Assembly: GCA_025786725.1 (NCBI GenBank)
Contig: JAHLTZ010000024.1
Span: forward strand, 248,001-312,000
Source of the DNA: Syncephalis fuscata
Lineage: Eukaryota > Zoopagomycota > Zoopagomycetes > Zoopagales > Piptocephalidaceae
DNA: 64,000 nucleotides
Direction: 5' to 3'
The number at the start of each line of letters is the position of its first letter. Positions within the stretch are counted from its first letter, which is position 1. A program made the translations under genes and the position numbers. Shown in pieces: positions 1-13,160 of the stretch. A model generated the notes under the pieces. The model worked only from the letters and a program-made list of their open reading frames with translations, made no database searches and was not told where the DNA came from.

Positions 1-460
1 TATCGGGACCAGGCACCATATGGCTTACATGTACCTCGCGATAAGCTTCACATACATCGTCATCGTAGGTACGGCCAAAAAGTTGTTTTAAATCACGGAA
101 AGTATTTGCTGGATAGCGTGTAGCCTATAATTATTATTATTATTATATGACACAACAAAATGATTAATTATAAGATACTAGCACAAATACAACTACTATT
201 TTTACACGTACAAGATTAAGAGCATCGGTACCATAGCTACGTTCACCGTTACGCAGGGTTAGTACACTCGCCGTTTTGCGTTTAGAATCACGGTTAAGCA
301 CAAGATCAAGTGGTACACCACGCTTTACCAAGGCTACTTTGTACCATTCCTGGCCATAATCAATGCCTACTATGCCAGCAGCGGCCACACTTTCAAGAAG
401 GGTCGTGGTTGCCGTCAGACCGGCCAGCAGCATAGACAACGACCTTTTATTCAGTCGCAT
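1..460 (-). CDS. LHS1: ER-lumenal Hsp70 of the GRP170 type (LHS1/HYOU1), 5' end only
   Basis: ATP-dependent chaperone / nucleotide-exchange factor of the ER lumen. Exon 1 (460-212) encodes a signal peptide (MRLNKRSLSMLLAGLTATT...) followed by the first strands of the Hsp70 ATPase fold: GIVGIDYGQEWYKVALV is the phosphate-1 loop region in the form typical of HYOU1/Lhs1 (IDYG..W.K) rather than the IDLGTT of cytosolic Hsp70s. It continues through NRDSKRKTASVL and GTDALNL. A short AT-rich intron (211-125, GTACGT...TATAG) follows. Exon 2 reads ATRYPANTFRDLKQLFG, matching the same family, and runs off the left edge, so most of the protein is missing. No KDEL can be checked. It is divergently transcribed from TFB4. 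The identification is good from the N-terminal motifs alone. Confidence 0.88.
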
Positions 461-805
461 CGTTGTCGCTAATCAAATGGGTGTTATTCACCAGTCAGTA
501 GCGCACCAGATAGCGCAGCTAGAATAATAGCGATAGAATAAACGTCAACTAACAGCAAACGCTTATAGTTGTCAATAATTGACAAGAAATAAAGCTATCA
601 AGCAAGATGACCTTATATGCGCGTGTCTTTTGTAACAGTAGTATAGGTGGATAGAAGAATAGGCGCTACAACGTCGATGTATTGTGAATATCGTCATTTA
701 AATTAGCGGGACTTGGAATCGTGTTTGGTGATCAACGTGGCCAACATCGATTCGACCACTGCATTCCGGATAAACCACGTATTTTTTGCCTTTACTAAAT
801 ACACC
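461..805. promoter_or_regulatory. Divergent intergenic region between LHS1 and TFB4
   Basis: 345 bp between two divergently transcribed starts, so it must contain both promoters. I see no clear TATA box or known operator in it and cannot locate an ER-stress element with confidence. Confidence 0.4.
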
Positions 806-2329
806 ATGACCGCATTAACCAACGGTAAATATACTGGACTACATTTTGTGTATAATACATGTTGTAACCAACTATGATTGTATTAAGAGGAGCCAAGTTT
901 GTTGGCGGTTATTATAGATACAAATCCATTGGGTTGGAGTCGACTTGGTCACGGAGATGGCCAAAAGAATAGTAATGGCAATAGTAGTGGCGATAGTGGC
1001 GTAGCTATGTTTACTAAAGCACTACGCCAAATATTGGTATTTTTAAACTCATTTGTGGCACTTGATACGCGTAATCGTTTATTAGTATTGGCTGCACATC
1101 CTGGACATAGGTAAATTGTAAAGAATGGAGAAAGTAAGGAATCTAGTTACTGAATCTCGATTATAGTAGCGTTCTCTATGATAGTAATGCACCATCAACT
1201 TCGGCTGCTGCTACCACTGCCACTGCCACTACTAATGAACCAGTAACGGATATTGTTATGATGGAAGTTGATGGAGAGAATAAAGACCAGCAACAAGATA
1301 GAATCTATCCACAATTTAATGAGATGAACCAGCAGATTTGGTCGCATATGCAAAAGCTATTTACTGAATCTGAGACAACAGAATTTGCTTCAAATAATGG
1401 TAACAGTTATATAAATAGCTATTAATTAACTAATATTTATTAATATTTATTAATATTCTATTATAGGTCCTTCTATTGCTGGTGCTTTATCTATGGTGCT
1501 TTGTTGTAAGTTAATAGTCATTGATAGCGGTATTAATGTAACCAATAATTAATTAGACACCAATCGAGTACTTAAGGATCATGCAGCTATTCGCTGGCAG
1601 CCCCGTGCTCTTATTATATCGGCCTCAGAAGATGTACCATCACAGTATACGCCATTAATGAATTGTATATTTTCAGCTCAAAGATCAGTAAGTCATTTAT
1701 TATTTAATACTAACATTTAGTAACTATAATACTGAATAGAGTGTATCAGTTGATGTATGTAAAATACACCGTGGACGAGGTGTATTTCTACGTCAAGCTG
1801 CGCATATTACTGGTGGATTGCATTTTACTATTCAACGCCCTAATGCATTGTTACAATACTTATTGGTATGTTATACACATTTATATATACATTTACATAT
1901 GTATATATATATATAATAGATACTTTTATTTACTAATTATATTAGAGTGCATTTCTACCGGATGTTAAACTACGCGAAAGTTTATGTCTACCTAATCGCG
2001 AAGAAGTTGATTTTCGAGCCGCATGTTTCTGTCATCGCCGTATTATCAATATCGGCTATGTCTGCTCTGTTTGTCTATCCAGTAAGTCATAATTATTACT
2101 AATAGTTACATTAAATAAATAATAACGATGATTAATTTAGTTTTCTGTGATACTATGGATATATGTACTACATGTCGGTAAGTAGAATATGAATGGATAT
2201 ATATAATATTCATTAACGCTCATATCTTTCACTATTATCCTATATACATTATATATCTATAGCACTCCATTTTCAACTAAACCCATTATTACATCACAAC
2301 ATGGTGTAGCATCGGATAAGGTTACATAA
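806..2329 (+). CDS. TFB4: TFIIH subunit TFB4 (p34/GTF2H3)
   Basis: Non-catalytic subunit of the TFIIH core, acting in RNA polymerase II initiation and nucleotide excision repair; von Willebrand-A-like fold plus a C-terminal zinc-binding domain. The start is a tiny exon (806-824) splicing over a 63-nt intron to 888, which restores [20 protein letters not shown], the family's opening. Then come [13 protein letters not shown], an acidic/Thr-rich linker, [34 protein letters not shown], a Gly-rich ITGGLH segment and Cys pairs [17 protein letters not shown] and [11 protein letters not shown], the zinc-finger end of TFB4. There are eight or more exons with 45-90 nt introns and no frame break. The 3' end faces MRPL31 80 bp away (convergent). 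Confidence 0.9.
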
Positions 2330-2408
2330 ACTACCATTACTAATAAATATAAACGCTTTTGTCTAAACTATAATGATGTATATTTAAGTAGTAGCATGTA
2401 ATAAACCT

Positions 2409-2838
2409 TTAGAAACCCTTGGGAGTTGTACGAGGAATAGTTGTTTTGGTAAACTTTGGTACTTTGTGTACACTTTTACGATAACCACTACTGGTGCGTG
2501 AAAATACACTATACTTGTCACGAGCGGTCATTTCATGTTCCTTTGGTAGTCCTTTGGCCTGTTCCTATAATATCGACTATAAGCACCACTCTATACTATA
2601 TAGTTTCTATAACTACCAGTGCTTTGCATTCGACACCTGTCTCGGATAGAACGCGAATAACTTCATCCACCGCACGAAGTCGCTTGCGCACATTAGCTTT
2701 ACGCGTTTGTGACATACGGAAAGGCGATTTCCTATTACCAATCTCTCATCAGTATACGCTACCACTTCAGTATCTGGATCTCACCCACCATAAAAGACCG
2801 CTACTGGCCACAAGACTGCCACGGAATGCACCAAACAT
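2409..2838 (-). CDS. MRPL31: Mitochondrial ribosomal protein L31 (mL60, fungal)
   Basis: Fungal-specific protein of the mitochondrial large ribosomal subunit. Three exons: MFGAFRGSLVASSGLL, then W/KSPFRMSQTRKANVRKRL with RAVDEVIRVLSE, then EQAKGLPKEHEMTARDKYSVF ending in PRTTPKGF. The GGLLWK-PWRMS-TRKA-RKRLR-VD core and the terminal NPKGF-like motif are diagnostic. Intron 1 uses GTGGGT and splits the Trp codon; intron 2 is phase 0. The predicted length of about 105 residues is normal for this family. It is convergent with TFB4 and lies just downstream of MTHFS on the same strand. Confidence 0.85.
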
Positions 2839-2993
2839 GATTGTAGAAAAAGAATAAATGCTATGGAATCTAGATCTCATTCTCAAACATATTTAATAGT
2901 TTTAGATTAACAGTTTTTATACACAGAACTGAAATACACATACAATAGTTATAATGGTCAATAGTTCAATTTAATGATTTAAACACGTAATAA

Positions 2994-3963
2994 TTAGTCT
3001 TTTACCGGAATAATTATATCTGTTGGTGTTAATATACAGTCAGGCTGTCTATCAAAATGATCACAAGGAAGTCGATCATCGACAATTTGTGCCGATAAAG
3101 CAAGAGCCACTAAAACAATCTATAAACACGACTGGTCTAATAGTATTACTATACATACCTGTACGTGGCATTGGTTGACCCGATTGTTTACTTAATATTT
3201 CACACTGTTCAATATATCGATCATAATAACTATAATACAATTAATAACTCATACTCATATATATATATACTCATCTAGATGGCTTACCCTTTACCGTGGC
3301 CTAATCGATTACCGTATCGATCAAATGCTAATCCTGTAAATAGCAGCCCCTATTAGTATCATTCATCGTATTTATTATATGGCTGATTACCAGGCATTAC
3401 TAGTAGGTCCAATCCACCCGTCTCGAGTGCTATTTAATTAACTATTAATAACTATAATATTTAAAAGATGAATAGTATACCATTTTCACGTATTTCATCA
3501 TGTAATGGTTCTGGTATATTCCACGCATTTAACGGTAAAGATGTAAAATCCTCCATTGACTTCAATAATACCATTTCCATAACATCACCTTGCCAACGTG
3601 GAATATAACAAGATCTGCCTATTATTTGTATTATGTTATACTATTACATCGTTATTGTTGCTATTCAATCCTTATTTACCCGTAGATAGAATATTCTCAA
3701 TAATAGAACGCGTCTCTATCTCGCCCTGCATACTAATAAAAATACTAATACGCTGACTTGTTTGATACACAGGTAGTTGTAGTAGTTTAGTCACAACATG
3801 GTTTGCTGTAATAATAAATTAAAAAACACTATTACTTTACAAGAAACTAGTCCCAACACGGCTACTCACACTCGGTGGCTGTCACTGTAGGTGAAAGTAA
3901 TCTTAAACGACTACGCAGTTCTTTGCGCAAACCTCGTTTTATAGACTGAATAGAGTTATTCAT
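2994..3963 (-). CDS. FAU1: 5-formyltetrahydrofolate cyclo-ligase (MTHFS / FAU1)
   Basis: ATP-dependent conversion of 5-formyl-THF to 5,10-methenyl-THF in one-carbon metabolism. The start codon gives MNNSIQSIKRGLRKELRSRL, the usual N-terminal helix. After splicing: NHVVTKLLQLPVYQTSQRI-SIFISMQGEIETRSII, then CYIPRWQGDVMEMVLL, ALETGGLDLLVMPG, LAFDRYGNRLGHGKGYYDRYI (the family's GxGRLGxGxGYYDR substrate/ATP motif) and VALALSAQIVDDRLPCDHFD. There are seven exons; the last intron ends at TTTTAG before TGGCTC, because using the earlier TATAG breaks the frame. It is complete and without frame breaks. Divergent from BCKDK (271 bp). Confidence 0.9.
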
Positions 3964-4234
3964 AGTTAAATAGTGGTGGTGGTTGATTGCCGTGCCGTTA
4001 ATAATAGTTGAAAATAAAAATGGTCGGTAATATATTTTTATTTTATTAATTAATCTATTATCAATCTACTATCAGCAATCTATGATTAATCTGTGATTAA
4101 CCGGTTATTTATTATTATTATTATTATTCAGTAACTTTAATTGATTATTGTCGCCAACCTGTATCTGTTACCAACTCATTACCCACGCTTGAATTGCTTT
4201 ATTTCAATTGGCCTTGTGAGGTCAATAATATACG

Positions 4235-5686
4235 ATGAAGCCTTTAATCCATACTAGACAGCTACATAGACATACCCCGTTGGTGGGACGACTCTTATAC
4301 CGCCAATACAATGTATTAGCTGTCAAACAAGTAAGTTATTTATTTATTTACTAAATAGTGGTATATTAAACGATGGCTATCCACTTGACTATAGTATGCT
4401 ATGAAGGAGTGTGCACCAGTAAGCTTAAGAGAACTACTGCAATTTGGTCGACCTCCTTTAGATGACGCGTCATTTGTACGGGTGGCTCAATTTGTTCAAA
4501 AAGAACTACCTGTACGTATGGCCAGACGAGTGGTAGCCTTTCAGCGTCTACCATTTATTGTCGGTACCAATCCCTATATCCATCAAGTACATCAACTCTA
4601 TTATGATTCATTTGAAAAGTTACGGGTTCTACCACCAATGGAGAGCCGTGCTGACGATGAAGCATTTACCGGTATGTTACTTGATTTAACAGAAAAACAC
4701 GCCGATGCTATTCCTACACTCGCTCGAGGTCAGTAAACAAAAAACCATGACCATTAATACATTTTGTTATTAATACAGATTTAGGTTTTCTTGAATCAAA
4801 ACAGTATCTTAGTCATTCTGAAGTCAAAGACTTTTTAGATGATATGATTCATGCTCGTATTAGTATTCGTCTTATTGCCGAGCATTATATTGCTTTACAT
4901 CGACAGAATGCCGGCTATATTGGTATTATTGATACACAATTACAGCCTGCTCAGATGCTTGATCGATGCGCCAAATTGTTAAAGGCCTATGTGAGATCAA
5001 TTACGGGTCGGCACCCGAGCATATTTTAGATGGCCAAACGGATATTTCATTCCAATATGTGCCGGTCCACCTTGAATATATTGCCTGTGAACTACTAAAG
5101 AATGCTTATAGAGCGACGGTTGAGCATAGCGAACGTATTGGTCGGGCAGATCATCCGCCTATTCAAATCACCGTAAGTAGAGATGCTAATGATATTGGTA
5201 TCCGTGTACGTGATCAAGGTGGCGGCATTCCTGGTAATCAACTAGCCAATGTATTTGAATATTCATATACTACCGTTGAACCTGATGGGCCAGAAGAGAA
5301 CACAGCCCTTGACAATATATTCACTACACAGACCCGATTAGCCATGCAAGCAGGTGTGGGTGGTCCCATGGGAAGTACATTATAGCATAGGACGCTATTA
5401 ATTATTGATTACTAATTAACCAACTATTTATTTAACTATTTATTTAACTTTTATTAGCTGGATTGGGATTTGGTATGTATTTTATAGATAATTAACCATC
5501 TACATACTTATATCTATCTATCTATTATTTATTTATCTACTTTTATTTATAGGTTTGCCTATGACACTAATCTATGCCAGATATTTTGGTGGCAACCTTA
5601 AACTACTATCATTGCCTAGCTATGGCTGTGATGTCTTTCTTCGACTTAAAAGCATTGATTCTCACTTGGATCAAACTACTATTTAG
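4235..5686 (+). CDS. BCKDK: Branched-chain alpha-ketoacid dehydrogenase kinase, with one frame break
   Basis: Mitochondrial protein kinase of the PDK/BCKDK family that inhibits the branched-chain ketoacid dehydrogenase. Exon 1 (from 4235) encodes a basic targeting peptide. The alpha-helical regulatory domain contains SLRELLQFGRPP, QKELPVRMARRV and LPFIVGTNPYIHQVHQLY, closest in form to BCKDK rather than PDK. The GHKL ATPase domain has the N-box ELLKNAYRA, G1 DQGGGIP and G2 GLGFGLP, followed by YARYFGGNLKL. Between about 4965 and 4985 the frame must change by -1 (one base appears missing near AAATTGTTAAAGG); on either side the sequence matches the family and the residue count between LxP and LCE (13) is exactly that of human BCKDK. 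An assembly deletion is likeliest. Confidence 0.85.
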
Positions 5687-5759
5687 TAAACTTTACACTA
5701 TATCATCATTGTAGACGTTAAACATAAGCGCAATTATAGTATCTATTTTAATAAATGAA

Positions 5760-8700
5760 TTAGGCAAAGGCGATAGCTTGTCGCTCAATCGTCGAGTGTT
5801 GGCTATTAAAGAGTCGATAAGTACTTTAACAGTAAAGCGGTATTTACTTACTTGACATCTTTAAATACCCGCCAGTAGTAGTCGGCCAGTTCTGATTTAC
5901 CCAATAGCTGCATGAATTCTTCATCGTGTGTAATAATAATTAATTGAAAGTTTTGTTGCTTTCGTCTAGTTCGTACAATACTATGCGTTGTAATAAATAA
6001 ATATGATAAATAGTACAGAGAATGAGTCTAGGTGTATATCCATAGTTATACAATAACGATTACCTAGCAAGACTTTCTGCTAAACTTTCAATATTCTCTC
6101 TATCCAGATTCGTCGTCGGTTCATCCAGGGCAATAATACCACAATCAAGACAGAATGACTCGGCCAATGCCAATCGAATAATTAATGAAGTAAGTACTTT
6201 CTGTCCAGCACTGCACCGTCCACGCATATCAAGTTCTGTACTGCCCTTTAACATGACCACCTAATAACCCCGTATTAATTAACCACTATTATTGGTGGTG
6301 GTAGTAGTAGTAGTCTATACTTACTCGATAATTGTAGGATCGATTACCACGGGCTGCTTCATGATCAGAACGTATTTCAATAGTATCAATATCTTTAACC
6401 AGTATTAGTATTTATCCAATTCAATACTATTCCACTTACCATTGCCTTGATATGTATTAATCCATAACTCGCGGATGATTTTATTGACTTCTTTCATCTT
6501 GGCCGAGTGATATCGCATAATGGCTCTATATAGTAGTTGGATTATTATTCATAATCAATTACAGTCACTACTTACTGATCCAGTGCTTTACTATAAGTTT
6601 CCATATCTTTAACAGCCAACTCTGTAGTCTATATGCATATATATATACATATATACATATATATATTAGATAAAGCTATAATGTTATTAATGAATACATA
6701 CCTTAACCTTAACAAATTGTCGTTTATGATTATCTTCAATATCCTTGTAATCGCTATTCAGTTCATGTCGCATGCGTACTACTTGATCTTGCATTTGCTT
6801 CACTTCACCTTCTAATCCAGCTCTCTATATTATAATAACAATAGTAGTAGTAACATTCAATACACTATTTCTATGTACATAGGTATATATAGTTATTTTA
6901 CCTCTCTATTTAGCTTGGACTGCTTCTCTTTAAGCTCTTGTTGTCGTTGTGAATAAGATGATGAATCATAGGTGCCACATTCTTGTCTTAATGCCTGTAT
7001 ACGTAGTTGACGTGCTCCATGTTCATCGGTTAACTTTCTATATCGCATATTGTCATTGATATTCCGCTCAATCTTGCCCATCTCCGCTGATTGTTTATCA
7101 ATCGTATGTATTTCTCGTGTTACATCATTGATTTGCTCTTCTACTTGTCGAATCCGTGTCTCCAGTGTTGTAATCTCTTTCTCACAATCTTGTATCTGTG
7201 ACTGACCTCCTTCCACCGAATATCTATACGGTATTAGTGATACAGTTCATTTAATACTACTGTTTGCTCATTCACTACCTGTCCAAGCTTTCTACAATAC
7301 TGCGAACCCGTGTTGATCCATTCTGTAACATATCCAAATCTTTCTGTATATCTCTTTCTCGTGCCTCTCTTTCCACTGCATTATTGTTAATCTGGCTATT
7401 TAATTCTTCACGTTTTGGTACAATATCTCGTAATTGTGCTTCACAGCGCTATTCATCTTATAATAAGTAGCTATTACACTTGTATAATATAGACTACCTA
7501 CATCAATATCTTGCTGGAACTTTCGTGATTCTGTTTGCTGTTCTTCGACCATTAAATCCAACTGGCGATGCCGCTCAATATTATGTCTTAATTGCTGTAC
7601 TTGTGCTCGTTCCTTGTGAACTGTATCCATTTGGAATTGAAGTTCATCTTTACGAGTCATTTTCTGTTGCATCATACGATCTCGTTGACGACGTATTGTT
7701 TTCCTAAATAAACTATTAGCTATCTATTGCAAATAACAAGTGTCGTGTATATTACAGTTCATCAGAAAGCTTTTCTCGTTCCTTTTGACACTCATCAACT
7801 GTCTTTGTACTGCCAGATACACGCAGTTCCTCTTCAATCTTGACAACGACATGATCCAATTCGGCAATTTCCTGTTGTAGTCGCGTTGTTTCCTCTTTCT
7901 TACGTTGTAAAAGACGTGCCGTCTCCTGTTGTAGATTAACTGAATCTCGCTTGGTCTTTAACTATTTTACTTAATGAATACCACTATATATATACATACA
8001 CTATTAACAATACTAATAATACTTACGCGATCTAATGCTGCCACCGCTGATGTGCGTTCGCTTTGATCAAGTTTGTTTTGTTGTTCCAATTCAGGTATTT
8101 CTACACTGCGTAGTCGAACAACATCATCCCAGAGAGATGACATGGCACGTAATGCTACCCGACTAGTTTCCATTCGTTCCAGTTCTGCTTCAGCTGTTGC
8201 CAGTACGTGTGGTGCTTTGGCCTGTCGTTCTCGCAACTATATAATAACGATTGATTGATTAATTAGCAAGATAAATATACCTTTTTCTTATAAACTTACG
8301 GATGCTATAAATTGCTCTTCACTATCTACTTCTGCAAAATCACGCGAACATAATGGACAACAATGGCTCTTTTCAGCTCTAGTAATAAACATCTTGTACA
8401 TCTCAGTGGCTGCTCGAAGCTGTGCTACATGTCTATAATATGACACATTATTAACTATACTATACTATACTATACTATACTATATATCCACTAATGATGA
8501 CTTACTCCATTTGATCAGCATAATTATGATCAAGTAATTGTAATGCAGTCGGCAAGTCTTCATTGCCACATGCCGATTGAACTTTTGTTTGTTTTTCTAT
8601 TAAATTGTCTATTAGTATTACATTAATAATATTAATTGTATTATATTACCATCAAGTTCACTCTGTTTGAATTCCTGTGTAGATTTATTACCGATAGTCT

Positions 8701-11178
8701 TGCCTCAATAGCTGCAAGTTTCTTTGCTGCTTCAGAATAGTCATTTTCTGCCACTTGCACTCGCTGTCCACATTGAAGTTGGAATAATTCAATTTCCTTT
8801 TCTACTTCGTCCATTGGAGGTGCTTTGTCTAATTCTTTCGATAATCCACGTTGTAACTCAATTCGTCTAATAATATGTTAGATAGCAAATATATACTTAT
8901 GTATTACTGTTACCTATTCTCATGTTCTGCCCTTTCTCGCGTACTTCACGGCGTTTTAATGCCAGTTCAGCCCGTCGCTCTCCCGAATGACCAAGTGTAA
9001 CAATTTCATCGTCAACAGTAGAAATATTCAGTTCTATCTCTCGCACTTTTTGATCCAATTCTCGTTCTTGGTTATCCAAATCCTCTGTTTGGTACGTGTT
9101 ACGAGTATCTTCTAATTTGGCTTCCTATAAATAGGGTACAATTACGTATTAATGCATAACATTAGAATGTATTCTAAATAATGTTACCTCTTCTGCTAAA
9201 CGACGTTCTTTCAGACGTAGCTGTGCTTCAGCTCCTGATAAACCATCCATTTCTGCCATATATTCGGCAATCTTGCGATTAGCTGCATCCTATATCTAAT
9301 GGTAAGTCTATTTGTATCTATATACTATTTAATCTGCTTACGATATTTCTATTGGCAGCTTGTTTCTGAGCATTGGCTGAGGCAATTGTTTCTTCTATTT
9401 TCTGTCGCTTATTACTATAGTCTGTCTCTTGGTGTCGATAGGTAGTCTAATAAACTGTGTTAATATGATGGTATCATTTTTGTAATATACAGTGTAATAC
9501 CTTTAACTCTTCCATGCTATTTAATTTCTGATCAGTCATTTCACAAAGTGTACCAATAAATGCCTCAATGGTCTCATGATTAAGTGTATCATTTTCTGAT
9601 ATTTGATTTATATTCATATCTTGGTCCAGTGCACGTATAATCTCTTCACAGACATGCAAATTACCAATATATGTCTAAAGTATTACATATAAGCCTATAC
9701 CATTTATTCTATACTGATATGACTGACCTCATAGGCTGCATTGAGTGCACCGAGCTTTGTATTCAGCTTACTCTTTTGATTTCGCTGTGATTCAATTTCT
9801 TGTTCTAGCTTCTTCTTAGTATTTTCGAATGTTTTCATGGTATCTGCTCTATTAGAGAAGCTTTCACGTAACTCTTGCAACATTTCTTCTAAGCGCTCTT
9901 GACTATCTACTCTACATACATATGATTATTCTGTACTGAATCAATGATTGTATTGATCACTTGCCTGGTAGTTCAGTCATTGTACTTTGAATACGGTCAA
10001 GTTCAGACTGGGCCTGTTGTTGTTCACTGCGCATAACATCCAGCTGTGATGCTTTGTGTTGATACTCTTGCATCTTATCCATAGAAGATTCAATTTCCCT
10101 ATTAATAATACCCAATTCATGTTCCAATTCAGATATTCTCTTTGTAAACTGATCAACATCACGTCGTGTATGTACTACCATGCCTTCAATCTATTCAACA
10201 TAAGTATCTCGTTGTTATATCAATTAATCGTGTACCTTTTTGGCCTTTTCGTGATCTACTTCAATAAACTCTAGTCGTTGTTTATCCATCTTTAAATCAA
10301 CACCCTTTTCTTTTCTAATGCCTTTAATAGAATCCAGTGCTTTGGTATATCTAATATATTATTATTATTGTTAGCTGGTATGAATATACAAAATAATAAT
10401 TTGTTTACCTTGTAGCAGCAAATATTTCATCAAACTTCTTTTTTAAAATACCTGGTTCAGATAGTGGCCTGTTATGCGATGTTAATTAGATTACTTATTA
10501 GTTAAATACTACCCAATATTGCATACCAATTTGATTCTTCTTGGTGACAAAATACAACATTATCTAGAATTGCTTTGGAAATACCGAGTTGCATTGGCAT
10601 ATCGGCATCTAGATCGGCACATCTAGAACTTAGACTCACTTGCTGTATGGATACAAGACATATTAGAACAACTAGTTACAGCCCACATATACACCTACTT
10701 CTCCTGTCTCGGGATCTTTTGTGAGCAGCACACCTTCGAGTGTTTTTTGCGATACAGTTGCTTTCTTTTGTGTTAACATCATACTTCGTGTGCACACCAT
10801 GGAGCGTCCGTTGACATTCCGAAATTTCAACTTAATTTGCGCCTTTACTTCGGCTTCACGCGCCACCTAACCTCCAATCAGTACTACAACCCTTTTGTTA
10901 GCTACTAACAACTTACTTTGGGGTCATTGATAAATGCACCACCTTTACTATTGGGCGGTAGATCGCCTGTAGTAATATACTTTAAACATTCAATAATGGT
11001 CTAATACTACGCGTTAATAACTGCGCCGGCAATAACCGTATTAAAGTCGACTTGCCGTTTTACCCGCGCCATTATGTCCAACGATAATAGTTAACGGTTT
11101 GTAGAACTCGATAACGTTGGTTCCTTGCGGGTCAAAGGATCGAATTCCCCGAATTAAGAGCTTTTCAATGCACGACAT
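5760..11178 (-). CDS. RAD50: DNA double-strand-break repair ATPase RAD50
   Basis: SMC-like ATPase of the MRE11-RAD50-NBS1/XRS2 complex (end tethering, ATM/Tel1 activation). Start [19 protein letters not shown]; Walker A GHNGAGKT; then [25 protein letters not shown]-loop region QKTLEGVLL, and [11 protein letters not shown]. Long heptad coiled coils fill about 7-10.4 kb. The zinc hook CPLC occurs near 8360 ([11 protein letters not shown]). The C-terminal lobe has the ABC signature RCSAGQKVL, Walker [15 protein letters not shown], the H-loop IITHDEEFM and the end [18 protein letters not shown]. More than twenty short introns; the first has a GC donor (GCAAGT). No frame breaks seen. Its 3' end lies 73 bp from the convergent BCKDK. 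Confidence 0.95.
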
Positions 11179-11797
11179 GGAATGTATTAAGTGGAAAAAC
11201 GACGTAACAAATAAAATATTAGTTAATATTACTTAGACATCACACCGTTATAAAGATAGCGATTATCACACTGAGTCATGTTAATGGTGAATACAGTTTA
11301 TGATGCACAAGTATGACCAATACTATATACACTTATACATTCGTGTTATTATGTGGTAATAGTCTTTCATTTTAGCTACTTGATTCAATATCAACGTGTT
11401 TTTGGTGGATCAAGCATTAATAGAAATCAAGTAAACAAATTGTGTTTATTGTACCTGACTATTAATAGGTAAAAAAAAGTAGTTGTGTAAAATACAAAGG
11501 GGGTAAAGTGGAATTATTAACAAAATTAATATTATTTAATAATTATTTAACACTTTTTATTATATTTTACAATGGATCATTTAAACACCACATTTTGAAT
11601 AATCGCGTATAATAAACCGTTCTTGTTATTTACAATACATTTTTTACTCAAGTACATGTGGATAATCTAAGTAGACTATAGAATAAGCGTAAAAGGAGGT
11701 ATAGAACCTATTATTAATGTTAAATTTAAATGAATTAGATTGTTAATTGCCAGGTACGACGGGACCGGACAAACTTTAAGCATAATCCTTGCGCACA
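11179..11797. other. Intergenic, RAD50 upstream region
   Basis: AT-rich DNA between the RAD50 start and tRNA-Ser. It should contain the RAD50 promoter; no open frame or repeat stands out. Confidence 0.4.
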
Positions 11798-11879
11798 GAC
11801 AGTTTGGCCGAGCGGTTAAGGCGGCGCCCTGCTAAGGCGTTTCCCTTTGGGAGCGCAGGTTCGAATCCTGCAGCTGTCG
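11798..11879 (+). tRNA. tRNA-Ser (anticodon GCU)
   Basis: Type II tRNA. Acceptor GACAGTT pairs with AGCTGTC (one G-T pair), discriminator G. The D-arm contains TGGCCGAG/GGTTAAGGC (A box), the anticodon loop is CTGCTAA giving anticodon GCT, followed by an extended variable arm (TTTCCCTTTGGGAG) and T-arm GCAGGTTCGAATCCTGC (B box). The variable arm and anticodon fix it as serine (AGC/AGU codons). There is no intron. A TTTTT run at 11886-11890 is a plausible Pol III terminator. Confidence 0.95.
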
Positions 11880-13160
11880 TTCTATCTTTTTGCCGAAATT
11901 ACATAGCGAAATAAGCAAGTCACGGTTTGACAATGTCAGCAGTAAGTTTTTGCACATCTGAACGAAGTGACGAGTAAAAAAGTGTTATTTTTGCCATTTA
12001 TTGGCTACGATTGGCATTTTAGCACTCTGTGATTGAAAGCAATTTGGATTAAAGTTTTATATTGTTATTTGGTTAAATAATTATAGATATACGCCATGAT
12101 GTCATTACTAATATGCTTATTGTACATTAGAGTGCAATATGATTAATACGTAGTAAGGATAATAAGTAAGCTTATTAGTAATTTGCACATAATTCTAGTT
12201 TGAATATGACGTAAAATAGTATATCTGATATATTTGAATAGGTAATCGAAATACATTGCAGTTATATTTTTAGATCATATATGAATTACTAGTATTACCA
12301 CATGGATTTATTTAAGTATTAATCCACTTTATTACAACAGATAATAATAACCTTTTAGCACCATTATGCTATTGTCGAATATTTGATATGCTGTTAAATG
12401 AATAAGACGTGTTTTTCTGTTGTTGTCATTTACACTAATATTACTAGTAAAAAACCAGTAGATTACTAAATGTATTATAAAGCATATTCCAGTATTCAAA
12501 CGCTTGTTATGCTTTGTTGCTATTATTATTATCAGTTAATATAGTTATAAACATGGTATATACCTGTTGTTGTTTTGTTAAATTCGGTACTACATTTGAT
12601 TTCAAATTAACATAGTACTAGTTTTTAAACTGCCTTATTAATGCCAAATGGCAGTTACCAATTTATACTAACTTTCTTATATTTAGTATATTTATGCTAT
12701 TATACAATACCTTTGTTAAAACAACTTGTTTACACGGCTGATTCACCAAATCATTTGAACCTACTTGTTTTTCATTATAATAAACATTATCTATAATGCG
12801 CAATGGTATAACGTTATTAGTAAATCAGTAGTAATTTCGTCATTTAAATTATAGGTATGAATATAAATAGAATGTCGATATCTACCAGCATAAAATCACG
12901 CATGAGTCTACACCATGTGGGTTACACAGATTCCAGCTTTTGCTTCAATCAATTGGTTCTCCAAGGCCATTGCCGAACCAAAAGACATTGAAATCGTTAC
13001 TTTACCATTTTCACCTTGTATCCCAGCGTGTGTGTTCGTTTTTCATAATAGTTACAATTGTATCGATCGCTTCAGTATATAGTCTATAAATTAATTACAC
13101 AGTAGAATAGTACAAATTACATATAAAAACACTCTTAATTGCTTTCAAAGACTGCTCAAC
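11880..13160. other. Intergenic, no convincing gene
   Basis: AT-rich. The only coding-like stretch is a minus-strand frame near 13030-12905 (about 42 codons, ending in a stop, no ATG start, no family recognised), which could be a decayed 3' exon. Confidence 0.35.

Noticed and set aside
4965-4985. Programmed -1 frameshifting in BCKDK
   Set aside because: The slippery site is only partial (G_TTA_AAG), no strong downstream structure is obvious, and similar one-base gaps at C-runs elsewhere point to indels.
12905-13085. Open frames on both strands
   Set aside because: Plus-strand 55-codon and minus-strand 42-codon frames lack family similarity and, on the minus strand, a start; not enough to call a gene.
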